DNA of 31,376 nucleotides from Flavobacteriales bacterium UBA1993 (GCA_002336485.1 DDCZ01000057.1:1-31376), one strand, 5' to 3'. Shown: positions 7,687 to 15,984, counted from the stretch's first letter. The notes: a model not told the origin generated them from the sequence alone. A program made the numbers and translations.

Positions 7687-8139
7687 TTAGTTTGCCGAAG
7701 GTGCCATAGTTGGCTCCTTTGCTGGCATAGCTGAACCATCTGTCTTCGGTGCAGCCTCAATATTTCCTTTGATACGAATCACTTTTGATTTAGAGTTTCC
7801 CGCATTCGATGTAATCGTTACAGACTTGTTGATTGGACCAACACGCTTGCTATCATACTTCACTTTGATCTCACCTGACTCTCCTGGAGCGATAGGCTCT
7901 CTTGGCCAAGTTGGTACTGTACATCCACAAGATCCCTTGGCGTTTGAAATAATCAAAGGCTCGGTTCCTGTGTTCTTAAAGGCGAACACCGTACTGGCGT
8001 CTCCGTGTTGTTTCATCTTGCCGAAGTCGTGGACTTCTTTTTCAAATTCAATTTCTGCTCCTCCAATTGGCGCCTCTTGCGCAATTGATCCAGCAGAGAA
8101 CATCATGATCGTGCCGAGTGCTAATAGTAATTTCTTCAT
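7687..8139 (-). CDS. Exported DUF1573 domain protein
   Basis: A 150-residue protein with a signal peptide (MKKLLLALGTIMMFSAGSIA, cleavage before QE) and a single DUF1573 domain at about 28-130. The domain shows the hallmark Cys motif in SNAKGSCGCTVPTWP and the ending VTITSNAGNSKSKVIRIKGN, an Ig-like/ASPM-SPD-2-related beta-sandwich pattern. A Pro/Ala-rich tail (about 130-150) follows. DUF1573 proteins are very common in Bacteroidota and are exported, but their role is not established. It is transcribed as a single gene, with a matching promoter element and a strong terminator, and diverges from valS. Confidence 0.92.
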   Translation of the reverse strand: MKKLLLALGTIMMFSAGSIAQEAPIGGAEIEFEKEVHDFGKMKQHGDASTVFAFKNTGTEPLIISNAKGSCGCTVPTWPREPIAPGESGEIKVKYDSKRVGPINKSVTITSNAGNSKSKVIRIKGNIEAAPKTDGSAMPAKEPTMAPSAN

Positions 8140-8160
8140 GGTTTTGCTTTTTAACTACAC

Positions 8161-8168
8161 CAAATGTA
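8161..8168 (-). promoter_or_regulatory. Bacteroidota -7 promoter element for the DUF1573 gene
   Basis: Read on the minus strand, this is TACATTTG, an exact match to TAnnTTTG, 22-29 bases upstream of the ATG at 8139. The predicted transcript starts near 8155 with a leader of about 15 bases, typical for this phylum. A convincing -33 box is not apparent. Confidence 0.55.
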
Positions 8169-8221
8169 AGGGCTGAAAATGAGTCGATCCATCGTTTAAC
8201 ACAACATTAAGAATTCGGCCC

Positions 8222-8239
8222 ATCACATTTCGATGTGAT
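8222..8239. repeat. Perfect inverted repeat with TTCG loop in a divergent promoter region
   Basis: ATCACAT (8222-8228), loop TTCG (8229-8232), ATGTGAT (8233-8239): a perfect seven-pair dyad between the DUF1573 and valS promoters. It has no T tract on either side, so it is not a terminator. It could be a protein-binding palindrome upstream of both promoters. The half-sites are in the opposite order to a CRP site. Confidence 0.5.
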
Positions 8240-8303
8240 TTGTTGAAGGCAATATATTCATTTATCGTGCCTAAAATTCGATGCGATAAGCGGAATAGGA
8301 ATT

Positions 8304-8311
8304 TACCTTTG
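8304..8311 (+). promoter_or_regulatory. valS: Bacteroidota -7 promoter element for valS
   Basis: TACCTTTG is an exact match to TAnnTTTG and lies 24-31 bases upstream of the valS ATG, giving a start near 8317 and a leader of about 18 bases. TTCG at 8277-8280 is a poor and somewhat distant candidate for the -33 box. No T-box-like or long leader is present. Confidence 0.55.
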
Positions 8312-8334
8312 TCGATTCAAAAAGTGATGGTGAA

Positions 8335-10953
8335 ATGAAGGAATTGTCAAAAAGGTATGATCCCGCAGAAGTAGAGCAACGATGGTATAACCACTGGATG
8401 GACATGGGGTTTTTCCGATCCGAGCCTGACAGTGATAAGGAACCATTCACGGTTGTTATTCCTCCACCAAACGTTACCGGAGTGCTCCACATGGGGCATA
8501 TGTTGAATAATACCATTCAGGACATCCTCGTTCGAAGAGCTCGTTTGCAAGGTAAAAATGCATGCTGGGTTCCTGGAATGGATCATGCTTCCATCGCAAC
8601 AGAAGCTAAAGTGGTGAAGCGATTGCGGGAAAAAGGGATCAAGAAATCTGACATAGGCCGCGAAGCGTTTTTAGAACATGCATGGGATTGGAAAGAAGAG
8701 TTCGGTGGCGTTATCCTTGAACAATTAAAGAAACTAGGTGCAAGCTGTGATTGGGATCGCACTCGATTCACAATGGACGAGAAGTACTATGAAAGTGTCG
8801 TTGATACATTCATTCATCTTTACAATAAAGGCCTTGTCTATAGAGGTTATCGAATGGTGAATTGGGATTGTTCTGCGCTCACAGCCGTCTCTGATGAGGA
8901 GGTGATTCATACAGAAGAACAAGGCAAACTGTACAGTGTCCGGTATCAGATACAAGATTCAGATGAGTTTGTAACCATTGCCACAACACGACCCGAAACC
9001 ATTGTAGGAGATACAGCCATCTGTATCCACCCAGACGATGAAAGATATGCTCATCTACATGGGAAAAAGGCTATTGTGCCAATCGTTAATCGAGAAGTAC
9101 CGATCATCTTGGATGAATATGTAAGCATGGACTTTGGCACGGGATGCCTTAAGGTAACTCCTGCCCACGATACCAATGACTACGACTTGGGCCAGAAGCA
9201 TAATTTGGAATCCATTGATATCCTAAATCCAAACGGAACGATGAGCGACCAAGCAGAAGTGCTTATTGGCGTTGATCGATTCGATGCAAGAAAGCAGATC
9301 ATTCCAATGCTTGAATCGTGCGGTGCTTTGGTCAAAATTGAAGATTATGAGAACAAGGTTGGGCGCAGTGAGCGTACCAACTCGATCATAGAGCCAAGGT
9401 TGTCGAAACAATGGTTCGTTAAAATGGAGCCACTGGCTAAGCCTGCATTAGAGGCTGTTGAATCAGGTGAGGTTAAGTTTCACCCCGCGAAATTCAACAA
9501 CACCTATAAGCATTGGATGACGAACATCAAGGATTGGTGTATCAGCCGTCAACTATGGTGGGGGCATCGAATTCCCGCATGGTATTATGGGGAAGAAGAG
9601 GGCGATTTTGTTGTTGCTAAAACGGCTGAAGAAGCACTTGAGAAAGCTCGAACGCAGACTGGTAAAAGCTTGGAGTCTTCAGATCTACGTCAGGATGAGG
9701 ATGTCATGGATACATGGTTCAGCTCTTGGCTCTGGCCGATAAGCGTTTTTGACGGTTTTTATAAGCGCGACGAACTCGATTATTATTATCCGACAAACGA
9801 CCTCGTTACGGGGCCAGATATTATATTCTTCTGGGTTGCTCGGATGATCATGGCTGGCTACGAGTTTGAAGGCAAACGTCCGTTCGAAAATGTCTATTTC
9901 ACTGGAATAATTCGAGATAAACTAGGGCGAAAGATGTCTAAATCTTTAGGCAACTCTCCTGACCCAATTGAGCTGATTGAGAAGTACAGCGCTGATGGCG
10001 TTCGGCTCGGGTTGCTTATGACTGCACCCGCTGGAAATGATATTCCATTTGATGATAGCATCTGTGAACAAGGCAGAAACTTCACGAATAAAATATGGAA
10101 TGCGTTGCGCTTAATAAAAGGTTGGGAAGTGGAAGAAAAGCCTCAGCCAGAAGCAAGTATCCTTGCTGTGGAATGGATGCATGAGCGAATCAATGCAGAT
10201 ATAGCGGAGATCAATGATCTCTATAATAAGTATCGCCTCAATGATGCCGCACTTACCATGTATAAGCTGATTTGGGATGGATTCTGTTCGTGGTATTTGG
10301 AAGCAATAAAGCCGAACTATGGAGACGCAATTGACCAGAAAACGTATCAGGATACCCTAGAGATTTTTGGAAAGATCATGACGCTTCTTCATCCTATGAT
10401 GCCATTCATTACGGAAGAGGTCTGGCATGCGATTTCCGATAGATCCGATATGGATTGTGCCATTGTTTCTCAATGGCCTGAAACAAAAGAGTTTGATGCC
10501 AAGAAGATTGAATGCTTCGAAACAGCAAAATCAATTGTGTCAGAAGTACGTTCTATGCGTGCGTCAAAAGGGTTGAGTCCAAAGGAAAGTTTAGTGTTGG
10601 TCCAAAAAGGACCAAGAGGTGAGTACGCAATTTATGAGGCGATTATTAAGAAACTTGCCAATGTCTCCATGCGATATGATGGGATGGTTGAGGGGCCGTC
10701 GGCTTCATTTATCATTGGTGTACAGGAGTTTTCGGTTCCGTTAGATGGGGTGGTAGATACAGCTCAAGAGAAGGCCAAGCTTGAAGAGGAGCTGAAATAT
10801 CAAGAGGGATTCTGGAATTCCGTCTCAAAAAAGCTATCAAATGAGCGCTTTGTTTCGAATGCACCACCCGCCGTGGTGGAATCCGAACGCAAGAAGATGT
10901 CAGATGCCGAATCACGGATTGCGTCCATAAAGGAATCTATCGCGAAACTTTAG
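8335..10953 (+). CDS. valS: Valine--tRNA ligase
   Basis: Cytosolic class I aminoacyl-tRNA synthetase, 872 residues, within the usual ValRS range. It charges tRNA-Val with valine and edits mischarged threonine. Landmarks are the ATP-binding HIGH motif in VIPPPNVTGVLHMGHML (HMGH at 52-55), the CP1 editing domain with FVTIATTRPETIVGDTAICI and GCLKVTPAHDTNDYDLG, DWCISRQLWWGHRIPAW, the MDTWFSSWLWP segment, and the second ATP motif KMSKS at 533-537 followed by LGNSPDP. An anticodon-binding domain (about 610-760) and the ValRS-specific C-terminal coiled coil (about 810-872, with LEEELKYQEGFWNSVSKKLS) complete it. The gene stands alone; its stop lies three bases from the stop of the convergent L,D-transpeptidase-like gene, leaving no room for a terminator. 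Confidence 0.98.
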   Translation: MKELSKRYDPAEVEQRWYNHWMDMGFFRSEPDSDKEPFTVVIPPPNVTGVLHMGHMLNNTIQDILVRRARLQGKNACWVPGMDHASIATEAKVVKRLREKGIKKSDIGREAFLEHAWDWKEEFGGVILEQLKKLGASCDWDRTRFTMDEKYYESVVDTFIHLYNKGLVYRGYRMVNWDCSALTAVSDEEVIHTEEQGKLYSVRYQIQDSDEFVTIATTRPETIVGDTAICIHPDDERYAHLHGKKAIVPIVNREVPIILDEYVSMDFGTGCLKVTPAHDTNDYDLGQKHNLESIDILNPNGTMSDQAEVLIGVDRFDARKQIIPMLESCGALVKIEDYENKVGRSERTNSIIEPRLSKQWFVKMEPLAKPALEAVESGEVKFHPAKFNNTYKHWMTNIKDWCISRQLWWGHRIPAWYYGEEEGDFVVAKTAEEALEKARTQTGKSLESSDLRQDEDVMDTWFSSWLWPISVFDGFYKRDELDYYYPTNDLVTGPDIIFFWVARMIMAGYEFEGKRPFENVYFTGIIRDKLGRKMSKSLGNSPDPIELIEKYSADGVRLGLLMTAPAGNDIPFDDSICEQGRNFTNKIWNALRLIKGWEVEEKPQPEASILAVEWMHERINADIAEINDLYNKYRLNDAALTMYKLIWDGFCSWYLEAIKPNYGDAIDQKTYQDTLEIFGKIMTLLHPMMPFITEEVWHAISDRSDMDCAIVSQWPETKEFDAKKIECFETAKSIVSEVRSMRASKGLSPKESLVLVQKGPRGEYAIYEAIIKKLANVSMRYDGMVEGPSASFIIGVQEFSVPLDGVVDTAQEKAKLEEELKYQEGFWNSVSKKLSNERFVSNAPPAVVESERKKMSDAESRIASIKESIAKL

Positions 10954-10956
10954 AAT

Positions 10957-11721
10957 TTACTTGCTTACGGCATGACGACCATTATCTAAAAAGCCAATGC
11001 TCGGAAGCTGTTTATGGGTGTTAAATAAGTCGTAGCCGAGTTTCAAGTCTCGCCACAAGTTTTTATCATTTTCCGAGTGCGTGCTACTGGATAATAGCGC
11101 CTGATAATTGGTATTGTTCATCTTCATAGGAAAGACGGTTACTGGAATGCTCTGCTGACCCGCTTCACGTGCTTCAATGCATAGCAGATAGATCTGCTTA
11201 ATGAGCGGATTTGTCATTGGCATACATCCAATCGTTACGCATTCGCCGTGAATGAAAATATCCCCGCCGGGTCGGGCCTTGTCGCTAAACACACGATCCG
11301 ATTTGTTCGGATAATTCAATCCCAGAGAAAGGTAGTAACTGCTCGATGGGTTGAAACGATCGATATGGTAATATCCTTCAGGAACTTGATAATCGCCCTG
11401 TTTTCGCTTCGGACCGATAGCGCCAGATTTCTGGCAGATATTGAATGTATAGATGAGCTGATATGTTTCGTGGTTTTTATCCTTGGCCCAAAACTCCATC
11501 AGACCTTCATCTTTAAAAGATCTGATATATACGCGCACTGATTCACGCTCTAATCCCTTGTTTGCTAATATTTCCGAAACCTCTTTTTCATACTCGGTAT
11601 ACGCGGTGCGCACGCGCTGGTATCTCATCTGATCTGCCTTGAACTGAGAAAACAGATCGATGGTTATCGCAATAAATAGAAGTGCGAGAAAAATGATTTT
11701 TATGCGGTTGCACCTACACAT
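10957..11721 (-). CDS. YafK/DpaA-like L,D-transpeptidase-fold protein (YkuD domain)
   Basis: A 254-residue protein with one N-terminal hydrophobic segment (IKIIFLALLFIAITIDLF), predicted to be membrane-anchored or exported. The YkuD catalytic region is clear: PEGYYHIDRFNPSSSYYLSL, LNYPNKSDRVFSD, then HGECVTIGCMPMT with H158 and the nucleophilic C166. The arrangement matches the E. coli YafK/DpaA group better than the typical cross-linking L,D-transpeptidases; DpaA releases Braun lipoprotein from peptidoglycan. The role here is uncertain because that lipoprotein is not expected in Bacteroidota. I chose the ATG at 11721, which overlaps the YdcF-like stop as ATGTGTAG; an in-frame ATG at 11784 would add 21 residues and increase the overlap to 71 bases. 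Last gene of a three-gene operon. Confidence 0.85.
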   Translation of the reverse strand: MCRCNRIKIIFLALLFIAITIDLFSQFKADQMRYQRVRTAYTEYEKEVSEILANKGLERESVRVYIRSFKDEGLMEFWAKDKNHETYQLIYTFNICQKSGAIGPKRKQGDYQVPEGYYHIDRFNPSSSYYLSLGLNYPNKSDRVFSDKARPGGDIFIHGECVTIGCMPMTNPLIKQIYLLCIEAREAGQQSIPVTVFPMKMNNTNYQALLSSSTHSENDKNLWRDLKLGYDLFNTHKQLPSIGFLDNGRHAVSK

Positions 11722-12469
11722 ATCCCATGATCCAATAGCTAGCAAATCCAACCCATTCGTGAAACAATACATTCCAATACGCAAGTACCATTGGATTCGG
11801 AATTAACGCATCCGCCGAAAACCGAAGAGGTTTTGACATGGGTTCAGTGCTAAATGGTACGACCTGAACGCCTTGTTTCTCAAAGCAGGCCACTGCGCGC
11901 GGCATGTGAAATCCGGAAGTGATGAGTACTATTGGCTGTTCAGTCAATTTAAGCTCTTCCAGCATGACACGGGCGTTCACTGCGTTTTTGTGCGTGTTTC
12001 GCGAGTCTGTTTCAAGGATTATTTTTCGTTTTGGTATTCCAATTTCATCCAAGTATTCAGCTACGAATAGGCCTTCCTTTAACTCAGGAGCCGTTACAAA
12101 ACCAGATCCGCCACATATCATCAGGCGATCTACTTTTTTGGTCTGCAATAAGCGCAAGCCTTGATTAAACCGATCGCTTCCGAATCGGAACGAAATACGC
12201 TCTGCGTTGGTGTCATAGGACGCATATCCACCCAAGACAATAGCCAATTTGTGATTCTCCAAATCGTCATCAACTATGATCGGGACTTCCCAGCTATTGT
12301 TCACCGCATCCATTAAAATTGGATTCGTGAAAACGAGTAACAGCGCAAAAGAAAGTGCACGCAATGGTTTGGAACGACGTTTCCAAATAAAGCTCAGACC
12401 TGCCAATAGCACAATCCATGTGATTGGCATAAAGAACAATGAAAGAATCTTAGATAGAATGAAAAACAT
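11714..12469 (-). CDS. YdcF/SanA-type DUF218 membrane protein
   Basis: A 251-residue protein with two N-terminal membrane segments (MFFILSKILSLFFMPITWIV and the ALSFALLLVFTNPILMDAV region) and a DUF218 domain from about 70 on: KLAIVLGGY, VDRLMICGGSG, ILETDSRNTHKNAVNARVML, and IVLITSGFHMPRAVACFEKQ. This is the ElyC/SanA/YdcF family, whose members influence envelope integrity and lipid-carrier use in E. coli; the biochemical activity is not settled. The start was taken at 12469 because it overlaps the DUF3667 stop as TAATG and places the membrane segments at the N-terminus. The frame is open for 59 more codons upstream, but that part is Cys-rich, lies inside the DUF3667 gene and is probably not translated. 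Confidence 0.88.
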   Translation of the reverse strand: MFFILSKILSLFFMPITWIVLLAGLSFIWKRRSKPLRALSFALLLVFTNPILMDAVNNSWEVPIIVDDDLENHKLAIVLGGYASYDTNAERISFRFGSDRFNQGLRLLQTKKVDRLMICGGSGFVTAPELKEGLFVAEYLDEIGIPKRKIILETDSRNTHKNAVNARVMLEELKLTEQPIVLITSGFHMPRAVACFEKQGVQVVPFSTEPMSKPLRFSADALIPNPMVLAYWNVLFHEWVGFASYWIMGYV

Positions 12470-13197
12470 TAGCTGTAGAATTTGGTTAGTAAAAAACCGA
12501 TAGGTACCATAAAAACGGCAGCAATCATAATAACATAGAAGAACGCAAGCATGGATCGAAGAATGCCTTTGAATACAGATTCCGACAGCGACCGTACATA
12601 TATATAGATCACAACAAGGATCAATCCTGACGATGCAATTTTCCAATAGTCTTCAAGGGCGGGAAGAAGCGTAGCGAAAATAATATCGATTGGGATGTTT
12701 ACGATCGTCATGAGCGAGTATGCATAGGCATTCACTACTAAGTGTTCTGAGTAATTGAGCTTCGCAGGGCGAAAGGCGAGCCAAGATCCCAACGCGGCAA
12801 AAGGAACGTTTGCCAATATGATCAGATCGGCATACTCCGCGAGAAATTCCTGGGTAATCATGTTCTCACTGCCACCTCCTGCCTGCATAAACTCAGGTAT
12901 GGATAGTCCGAAAAATGAAGTCACAAGCGCGTAAACTGTAGCGGCAACTAACAAAAATCGAAAGGGGTTATAAAATCGCTGTCTATTGCCGCTTATGAAT
13001 TCGGTCATCACCATTTTCGGGTTGCGAAACAGCTCGATCAATGTATAAAGCAAACCGCGCTCTAGATTGAAAATGTTATTTAATGCGTCGCTGACAAGAA
13101 ATCCTATGCTTAACCGTTTGCTGGTTATTGGGCGCCTACAGACTTCGCAATTTTTGATCTCATTTTCAGTATTCGATTTCAAGTCGGTCGTAGACAT
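12469..13197 (-). CDS. DUF3667 domain membrane protein
   Basis: A 242-residue protein, first gene of the envelope operon. It begins with a small zinc-ribbon-like knuckle (NCEVCRRPITSKRL, two Cys about residues 17-20) and then the DUF3667 signature: FNLERGLLYTLIELFRNPKM, VMTEFISGNRQRFYNPFRFL, followed by four or five hydrophobic segments (LLVAATVYALVTSFFGL, ILANVPFAALGSWLAF, LMTIVNIPIDIIFATLL, GLILVVIYIYV, MLAFFYVIMIAAVFMVPIGF). DUF3667 is a Bacteroidota-rich family with no known function. Its ATG is only about three bases from the predicted transcription start, so the mRNA may be nearly leaderless. The stop overlaps the next start as TAATG. Confidence 0.88.
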   Translation of the reverse strand: MSTTDLKSNTENEIKNCEVCRRPITSKRLSIGFLVSDALNNIFNLERGLLYTLIELFRNPKMVMTEFISGNRQRFYNPFRFLLVAATVYALVTSFFGLSIPEFMQAGGGSENMITQEFLAEYADLIILANVPFAALGSWLAFRPAKLNYSEHLVVNAYAYSLMTIVNIPIDIIFATLLPALEDYWKIASSGLILVVIYIYVRSLSESVFKGILRSMLAFFYVIMIAAVFMVPIGFLLTKFYS

Positions 13198-13205
13198 AGG
13201 CGCAA

Positions 13206-13213
13206 CAAAGCTA
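13206..13213 (-). promoter_or_regulatory. Minus-strand -7 element of the DUF3667-YdcF-YafK operon
   Basis: Read on the minus strand, this is TAGCTTTG, an exact TAnnTTTG match ending nine bases before the DUF3667 ATG at 13197. Transcription would begin near 13200, leaving a leader of only a few bases. Its TA (13212-13213) is shared with the plus-strand element of the heptose operon. Confidence 0.5.
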
Positions 13214-13219
13214 CATTTG
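13212..13219 (+). promoter_or_regulatory. Plus-strand -7 element of the glycosyltransferase/heptose operon
   Basis: TACATTTG is an exact TAnnTTTG match 24-31 bases upstream of the GTG start at 13243, predicting a leader of about 18 bases. It overlaps the divergent element at 13206-13213 by two bases, so RNA polymerase could not occupy both at once. Confidence 0.55.
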
Positions 13220-13242
13220 GCGATTAATTGAAAGCATAGTTA

Positions 13243-14361
13243 GTGAAAGTTTGCATTCTAGGAACAGCTTGGCCATACAGAGGCGGTCTCACCGCAATGA
13301 ATGAGCGTTTGGCGAAGGAATTTGTGGATCAAGGACATGAAGTGGAGATCGTAACATTCACTATGCAATATCCCAGTATTTTTTTTCCAGGAAAATCTCA
13401 ATTCGACGATCGTTCTCAACCAGATTTAAAGATCAAACGAATGCTTAGCTCGGTAAATCCCCTTACCTGGATTCGGGTCGGTAATTATCTGAGAACGAGT
13501 AGTCCAGACTTAATCATCGTTAAATACTGGATACCATTCATGGCTCCAGCCTTCGGAACAGTTCTCAGACGGGCAAAGAAGAATACCTCCATTAAGGTTG
13601 TGTCTATTTTAGACAATATAATCCCGCACGAAAAGCGTCCCTTTGATTTTTCGTTGAGTAATTACTTCGTAAAATCCGTCGATGGATTTATCACCCTGAG
13701 CAAAAGTGTATTACAGGATTTGGAGCAGTTTGATATGCTCAAACCGCGAAAATTCAGCCCTCATCCAGTTTACGATAGTTTCGGATCCATTGAAGCTAAA
13801 CAGGATGCTAGACGACGATTAGGATTGGATCCTGGAGGGAAGTTTATTCTGTTTTTTGGATTTATTCGAGATTATAAGGGTTTGGATCTCTTGTTAAAGG
13901 CGATGGCCGAGGCTAAGGTGAGAGACTCCGACATACGACTCATTGTAGCCGGAGAATATTATTCAAATCAGGAAGAGTATCACAGTTTAATTGAATCTCT
14001 CAAGATTGAGGATAAGCTTGATTTATTCACCTCTTTTATTCCCGACAACGAGATTGCTCATTACTTCAACGCTGCCGATTGTGTAGTGCAGCCATACAAA
14101 ACTGCCACTCAAAGTGGGGTCACTCAAATCGCGTATCATTTTGAGAAACCCATGATCGTAACCAATGTCGGTGGACTTCCTGAAATTGTACCCGATGGCG
14201 AAGTAGGCTATGTATGTGAGGTAGATCCGGCTTCAATTGCCAGTAGCATTCTTGAATTTTATGAGGATGATGTCGATCGATTTTCCTCAAACATTAAAGC
14301 GAAGCAGAAGGAGTATTCTTGGGGTACAATGCTCGAAAATGTCCTGAGCTTAGTTGAGTAG
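13243..14361 (+). CDS. Glycosyltransferase family 4 (GT-B fold)
   Basis: A 372-residue cytosolic or membrane-peripheral glycosyltransferase that starts with GTG; no ATG is available upstream, and MKVCILGTAWPYRGGLTAMN is a good GT-B N-terminus with the acceptor-side GG loop at 14-15. The C-terminal half has the donor-binding pattern FILFFGFIRDYKGLDLLLKA, IRLIVAGEYY, AADCVVQPYKTATQSGVTQI and IVTNVGGLPEIVPDGEVGYV. The donor sugar cannot be told from sequence. As first gene of an operon whose next four genes make GDP-heptose, a heptosyltransferase role in a surface glycan is a reasonable inference. The spacing to hddA is 22 bases. Confidence 0.88.
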   Translation: MKVCILGTAWPYRGGLTAMNERLAKEFVDQGHEVEIVTFTMQYPSIFFPGKSQFDDRSQPDLKIKRMLSSVNPLTWIRVGNYLRTSSPDLIIVKYWIPFMAPAFGTVLRRAKKNTSIKVVSILDNIIPHEKRPFDFSLSNYFVKSVDGFITLSKSVLQDLEQFDMLKPRKFSPHPVYDSFGSIEAKQDARRRLGLDPGGKFILFFGFIRDYKGLDLLLKAMAEAKVRDSDIRLIVAGEYYSNQEEYHSLIESLKIEDKLDLFTSFIPDNEIAHYFNAADCVVQPYKTATQSGVTQIAYHFEKPMIVTNVGGLPEIVPDGEVGYVCEVDPASIASSILEFYEDDVDRFSSNIKAKQKEYSWGTMLENVLSLVE

Positions 14362-14383
14362 TTAAGAATTATATTCGCCCTTC

Positions 14384-15409
14384 ATGATTTATCGCAGTAA
14401 AGCGCCATTAAGAATCGGCTTTGCCGGAGGTGGTACAGATGTTTCTCCTTACTCTGATGAGTTTGGTGGAGCCATCTTAAATGCTACCATCAACCTATAT
14501 GCATATGCCAGCATCGAACCAACGGACGATGGGCGTATCACCATTCATGCTGCAGACAAGGATGTCACACTCTCCTTCGATTCTGCCTTAGAGCTTCCTA
14601 CTGGAGGAGGACTTGACCTTCAAGTTGGAGCGTATAATAGAATAGTGAAGGACTTCGTGAAAAAGCCGTTGTCGTTTAAAATGACCACGTTTATCGATGC
14701 ACCTACCGGCTCGGGATTGGGTACGTCATCTACCCTTATGGTTGCGATACTCGGAGCTTATGTGGAATGGTTCGGCCTTCCGCTTGGTGAATATGACATC
14801 GCGCACCTAGCGTATGAAATTGAGCGCATCGACCTTGAAATGCTAGGCGGAAAGCAGGACCAGTACGCCGCCACCTTTGGCGGATTCAACTTTATTGAAT
14901 TTCGTGCCAATGATTCTGTGGTGGTGAACCCGCTAAGAATTCGAGAACGATTTAAACACGAGCTGTCGCATAATCTATTGCTTTTTTATACCGAAACCAG
15001 CCGCGAGTCAAGTTCCATAATAGCTATGCAGCGCGATAGTGTGGCTGCGAAGTCTGGAGCTGCGGTAGAAGCAATGCATAAGTTGAAAAAGCAGAGTGTG
15101 ATGATGAAAGAAGCCTTGCTTAAAGGTGAAGTGGATCGCATGGGAGAGATTCTACACTTTGGTTGGGAAAACAAAAAACAAATGGCTAAGGCAATTAGCA
15201 ACGACATGATCGATGGTTTCTACAACGCGGCCATTGAGGCGGGAGCCAGCGGAGGAAAGATTTCAGGAGCCGGCGGCGGTGGGTTTATGATTTTTTATTG
15301 CCCTGGAAACAGCCGTCATGCGGTAATCGATGCCTTGCAGGAACGCGGAGGTAAAATCCAAGCATTTCAATTTAGCAACGAAGGACTATTAACCTGGAGA
15401 GGAAAATGA
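14384..15409 (+). CDS. hddA: D-glycero-alpha-D-manno-heptose 7-phosphate kinase
   Basis: GHMP-superfamily sugar kinase of 341 residues. It adds the anomeric phosphate to heptose 7-phosphate to give the alpha-1,7-bisphosphate, second step of GDP-heptose synthesis. Landmarks are the N-terminus IYRSKAPLRIGFAGGGTDVS, the ATP loop PTGSGLGTSSTLMVAILGAY beginning at P107, LAYEIERIDLEMLGGKQDQY, and the C-terminal motif GASGGKISGAGGGGFMIFYC. The first and last motifs distinguish the HddA branch from galactokinase or mevalonate kinase. The alpha-anomer product commits the pathway to the GDP-activated branch and not the ADP-heptose (HldE) branch. Its last four bases overlap gmhA (ATGA), showing translational coupling. 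Confidence 0.92.
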   Translation: MIYRSKAPLRIGFAGGGTDVSPYSDEFGGAILNATINLYAYASIEPTDDGRITIHAADKDVTLSFDSALELPTGGGLDLQVGAYNRIVKDFVKKPLSFKMTTFIDAPTGSGLGTSSTLMVAILGAYVEWFGLPLGEYDIAHLAYEIERIDLEMLGGKQDQYAATFGGFNFIEFRANDSVVVNPLRIRERFKHELSHNLLLFYTETSRESSSIIAMQRDSVAAKSGAAVEAMHKLKKQSVMMKEALLKGEVDRMGEILHFGWENKKQMAKAISNDMIDGFYNAAIEAGASGGKISGAGGGGFMIFYCPGNSRHAVIDALQERGGKIQAFQFSNEGLLTWRGK

Positions 15410-15984
15410 GTATAAAATCAATTATACAAGATTCTATAGATACGAAGAAGCGATTCTTAGATTCAGAAGATTTAATTACTGCGCTAAACGATTGTTCAGA
15501 GGCGTGGGTAGCGTGTTTGAAAAACGATGGTAAGGTTCTCTTTTGCGGAAACGGTGGAAGTGCGGCTGACGCACAACACATAGCCGCAGAGTTGAGTGGG
15601 CGTTTTTACATTGATCGCCCTGCGCTATTCGCGGAAGCATTGCATGTGAATACATCGTACTTAACCGCAGTTGCTAATGACTATTCTTATGATGTGATCT
15701 ACTCACGCATGATTGAGTCAAAAGGCCGAAAAGGAGATGTTCTAGTTGGGATAAGCACAAGCGGGAATTCCAAAAACGTGGTGCTTGCTATGAAGGCGGC
15801 CCAGGAACGTGGCATGGTAACAATTGGATTCACAGGAGAGGGTGGAGGTGATATGAAAGGGTGCAGCGACATCCTGATAAATGTGCCTTCAAATAACACA
15901 CCTCGAATTCAAGAATGCCACATCTTGGCTGGACATATTATCTGTGAATTAACTGAAGCAACACTTTTTGGATCCGAAAGTTAA
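15406..15984 (+). CDS. gmhA: Phosphoheptose isomerase (sedoheptulose 7-phosphate isomerase)
   Basis: A 192-residue SIS-domain isomerase that turns sedoheptulose 7-phosphate into D-glycero-D-manno-heptose 7-phosphate, the entry step of heptose activation. The GmhA signature is plain: LFCGNGGSAADAQHIAAELS, then GRFYIDRPALFAEAL, DVLVGISTSGNSKNVVLAM, and the late segment PSNNTPRIQECHILAGHIIC carrying the conserved Gln-Glu-x-His active-site group. The length is normal. It overlaps hddA by four bases upstream and hddC by 17 bases downstream, so the four enzymes are likely made together. Confidence 0.95.
   Translation: MSIKSIIQDSIDTKKRFLDSEDLITALNDCSEAWVACLKNDGKVLFCGNGGSAADAQHIAAELSGRFYIDRPALFAEALHVNTSYLTAVANDYSYDVIYSRMIESKGRKGDVLVGISTSGNSKNVVLAMKAAQERGMVTIGFTGEGGGDMKGCSDILINVPSNNTPRIQECHILAGHIICELTEATLFGSES

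Noticed and set aside
8222..8239. CRP/FNR-type binding site
   Set aside because: The half-sites are in the reverse order (TCACA...TGTGA and not TGTGA...TCACA), so it is not a CRP consensus despite the similar bases.
12470..12646. 59-residue N-terminal extension of the YdcF-like protein
   Set aside because: It is Cys-rich, lies inside the DUF3667 gene, and would remove the TAATG coupling; the start at 12469 fits the family and the membrane topology.
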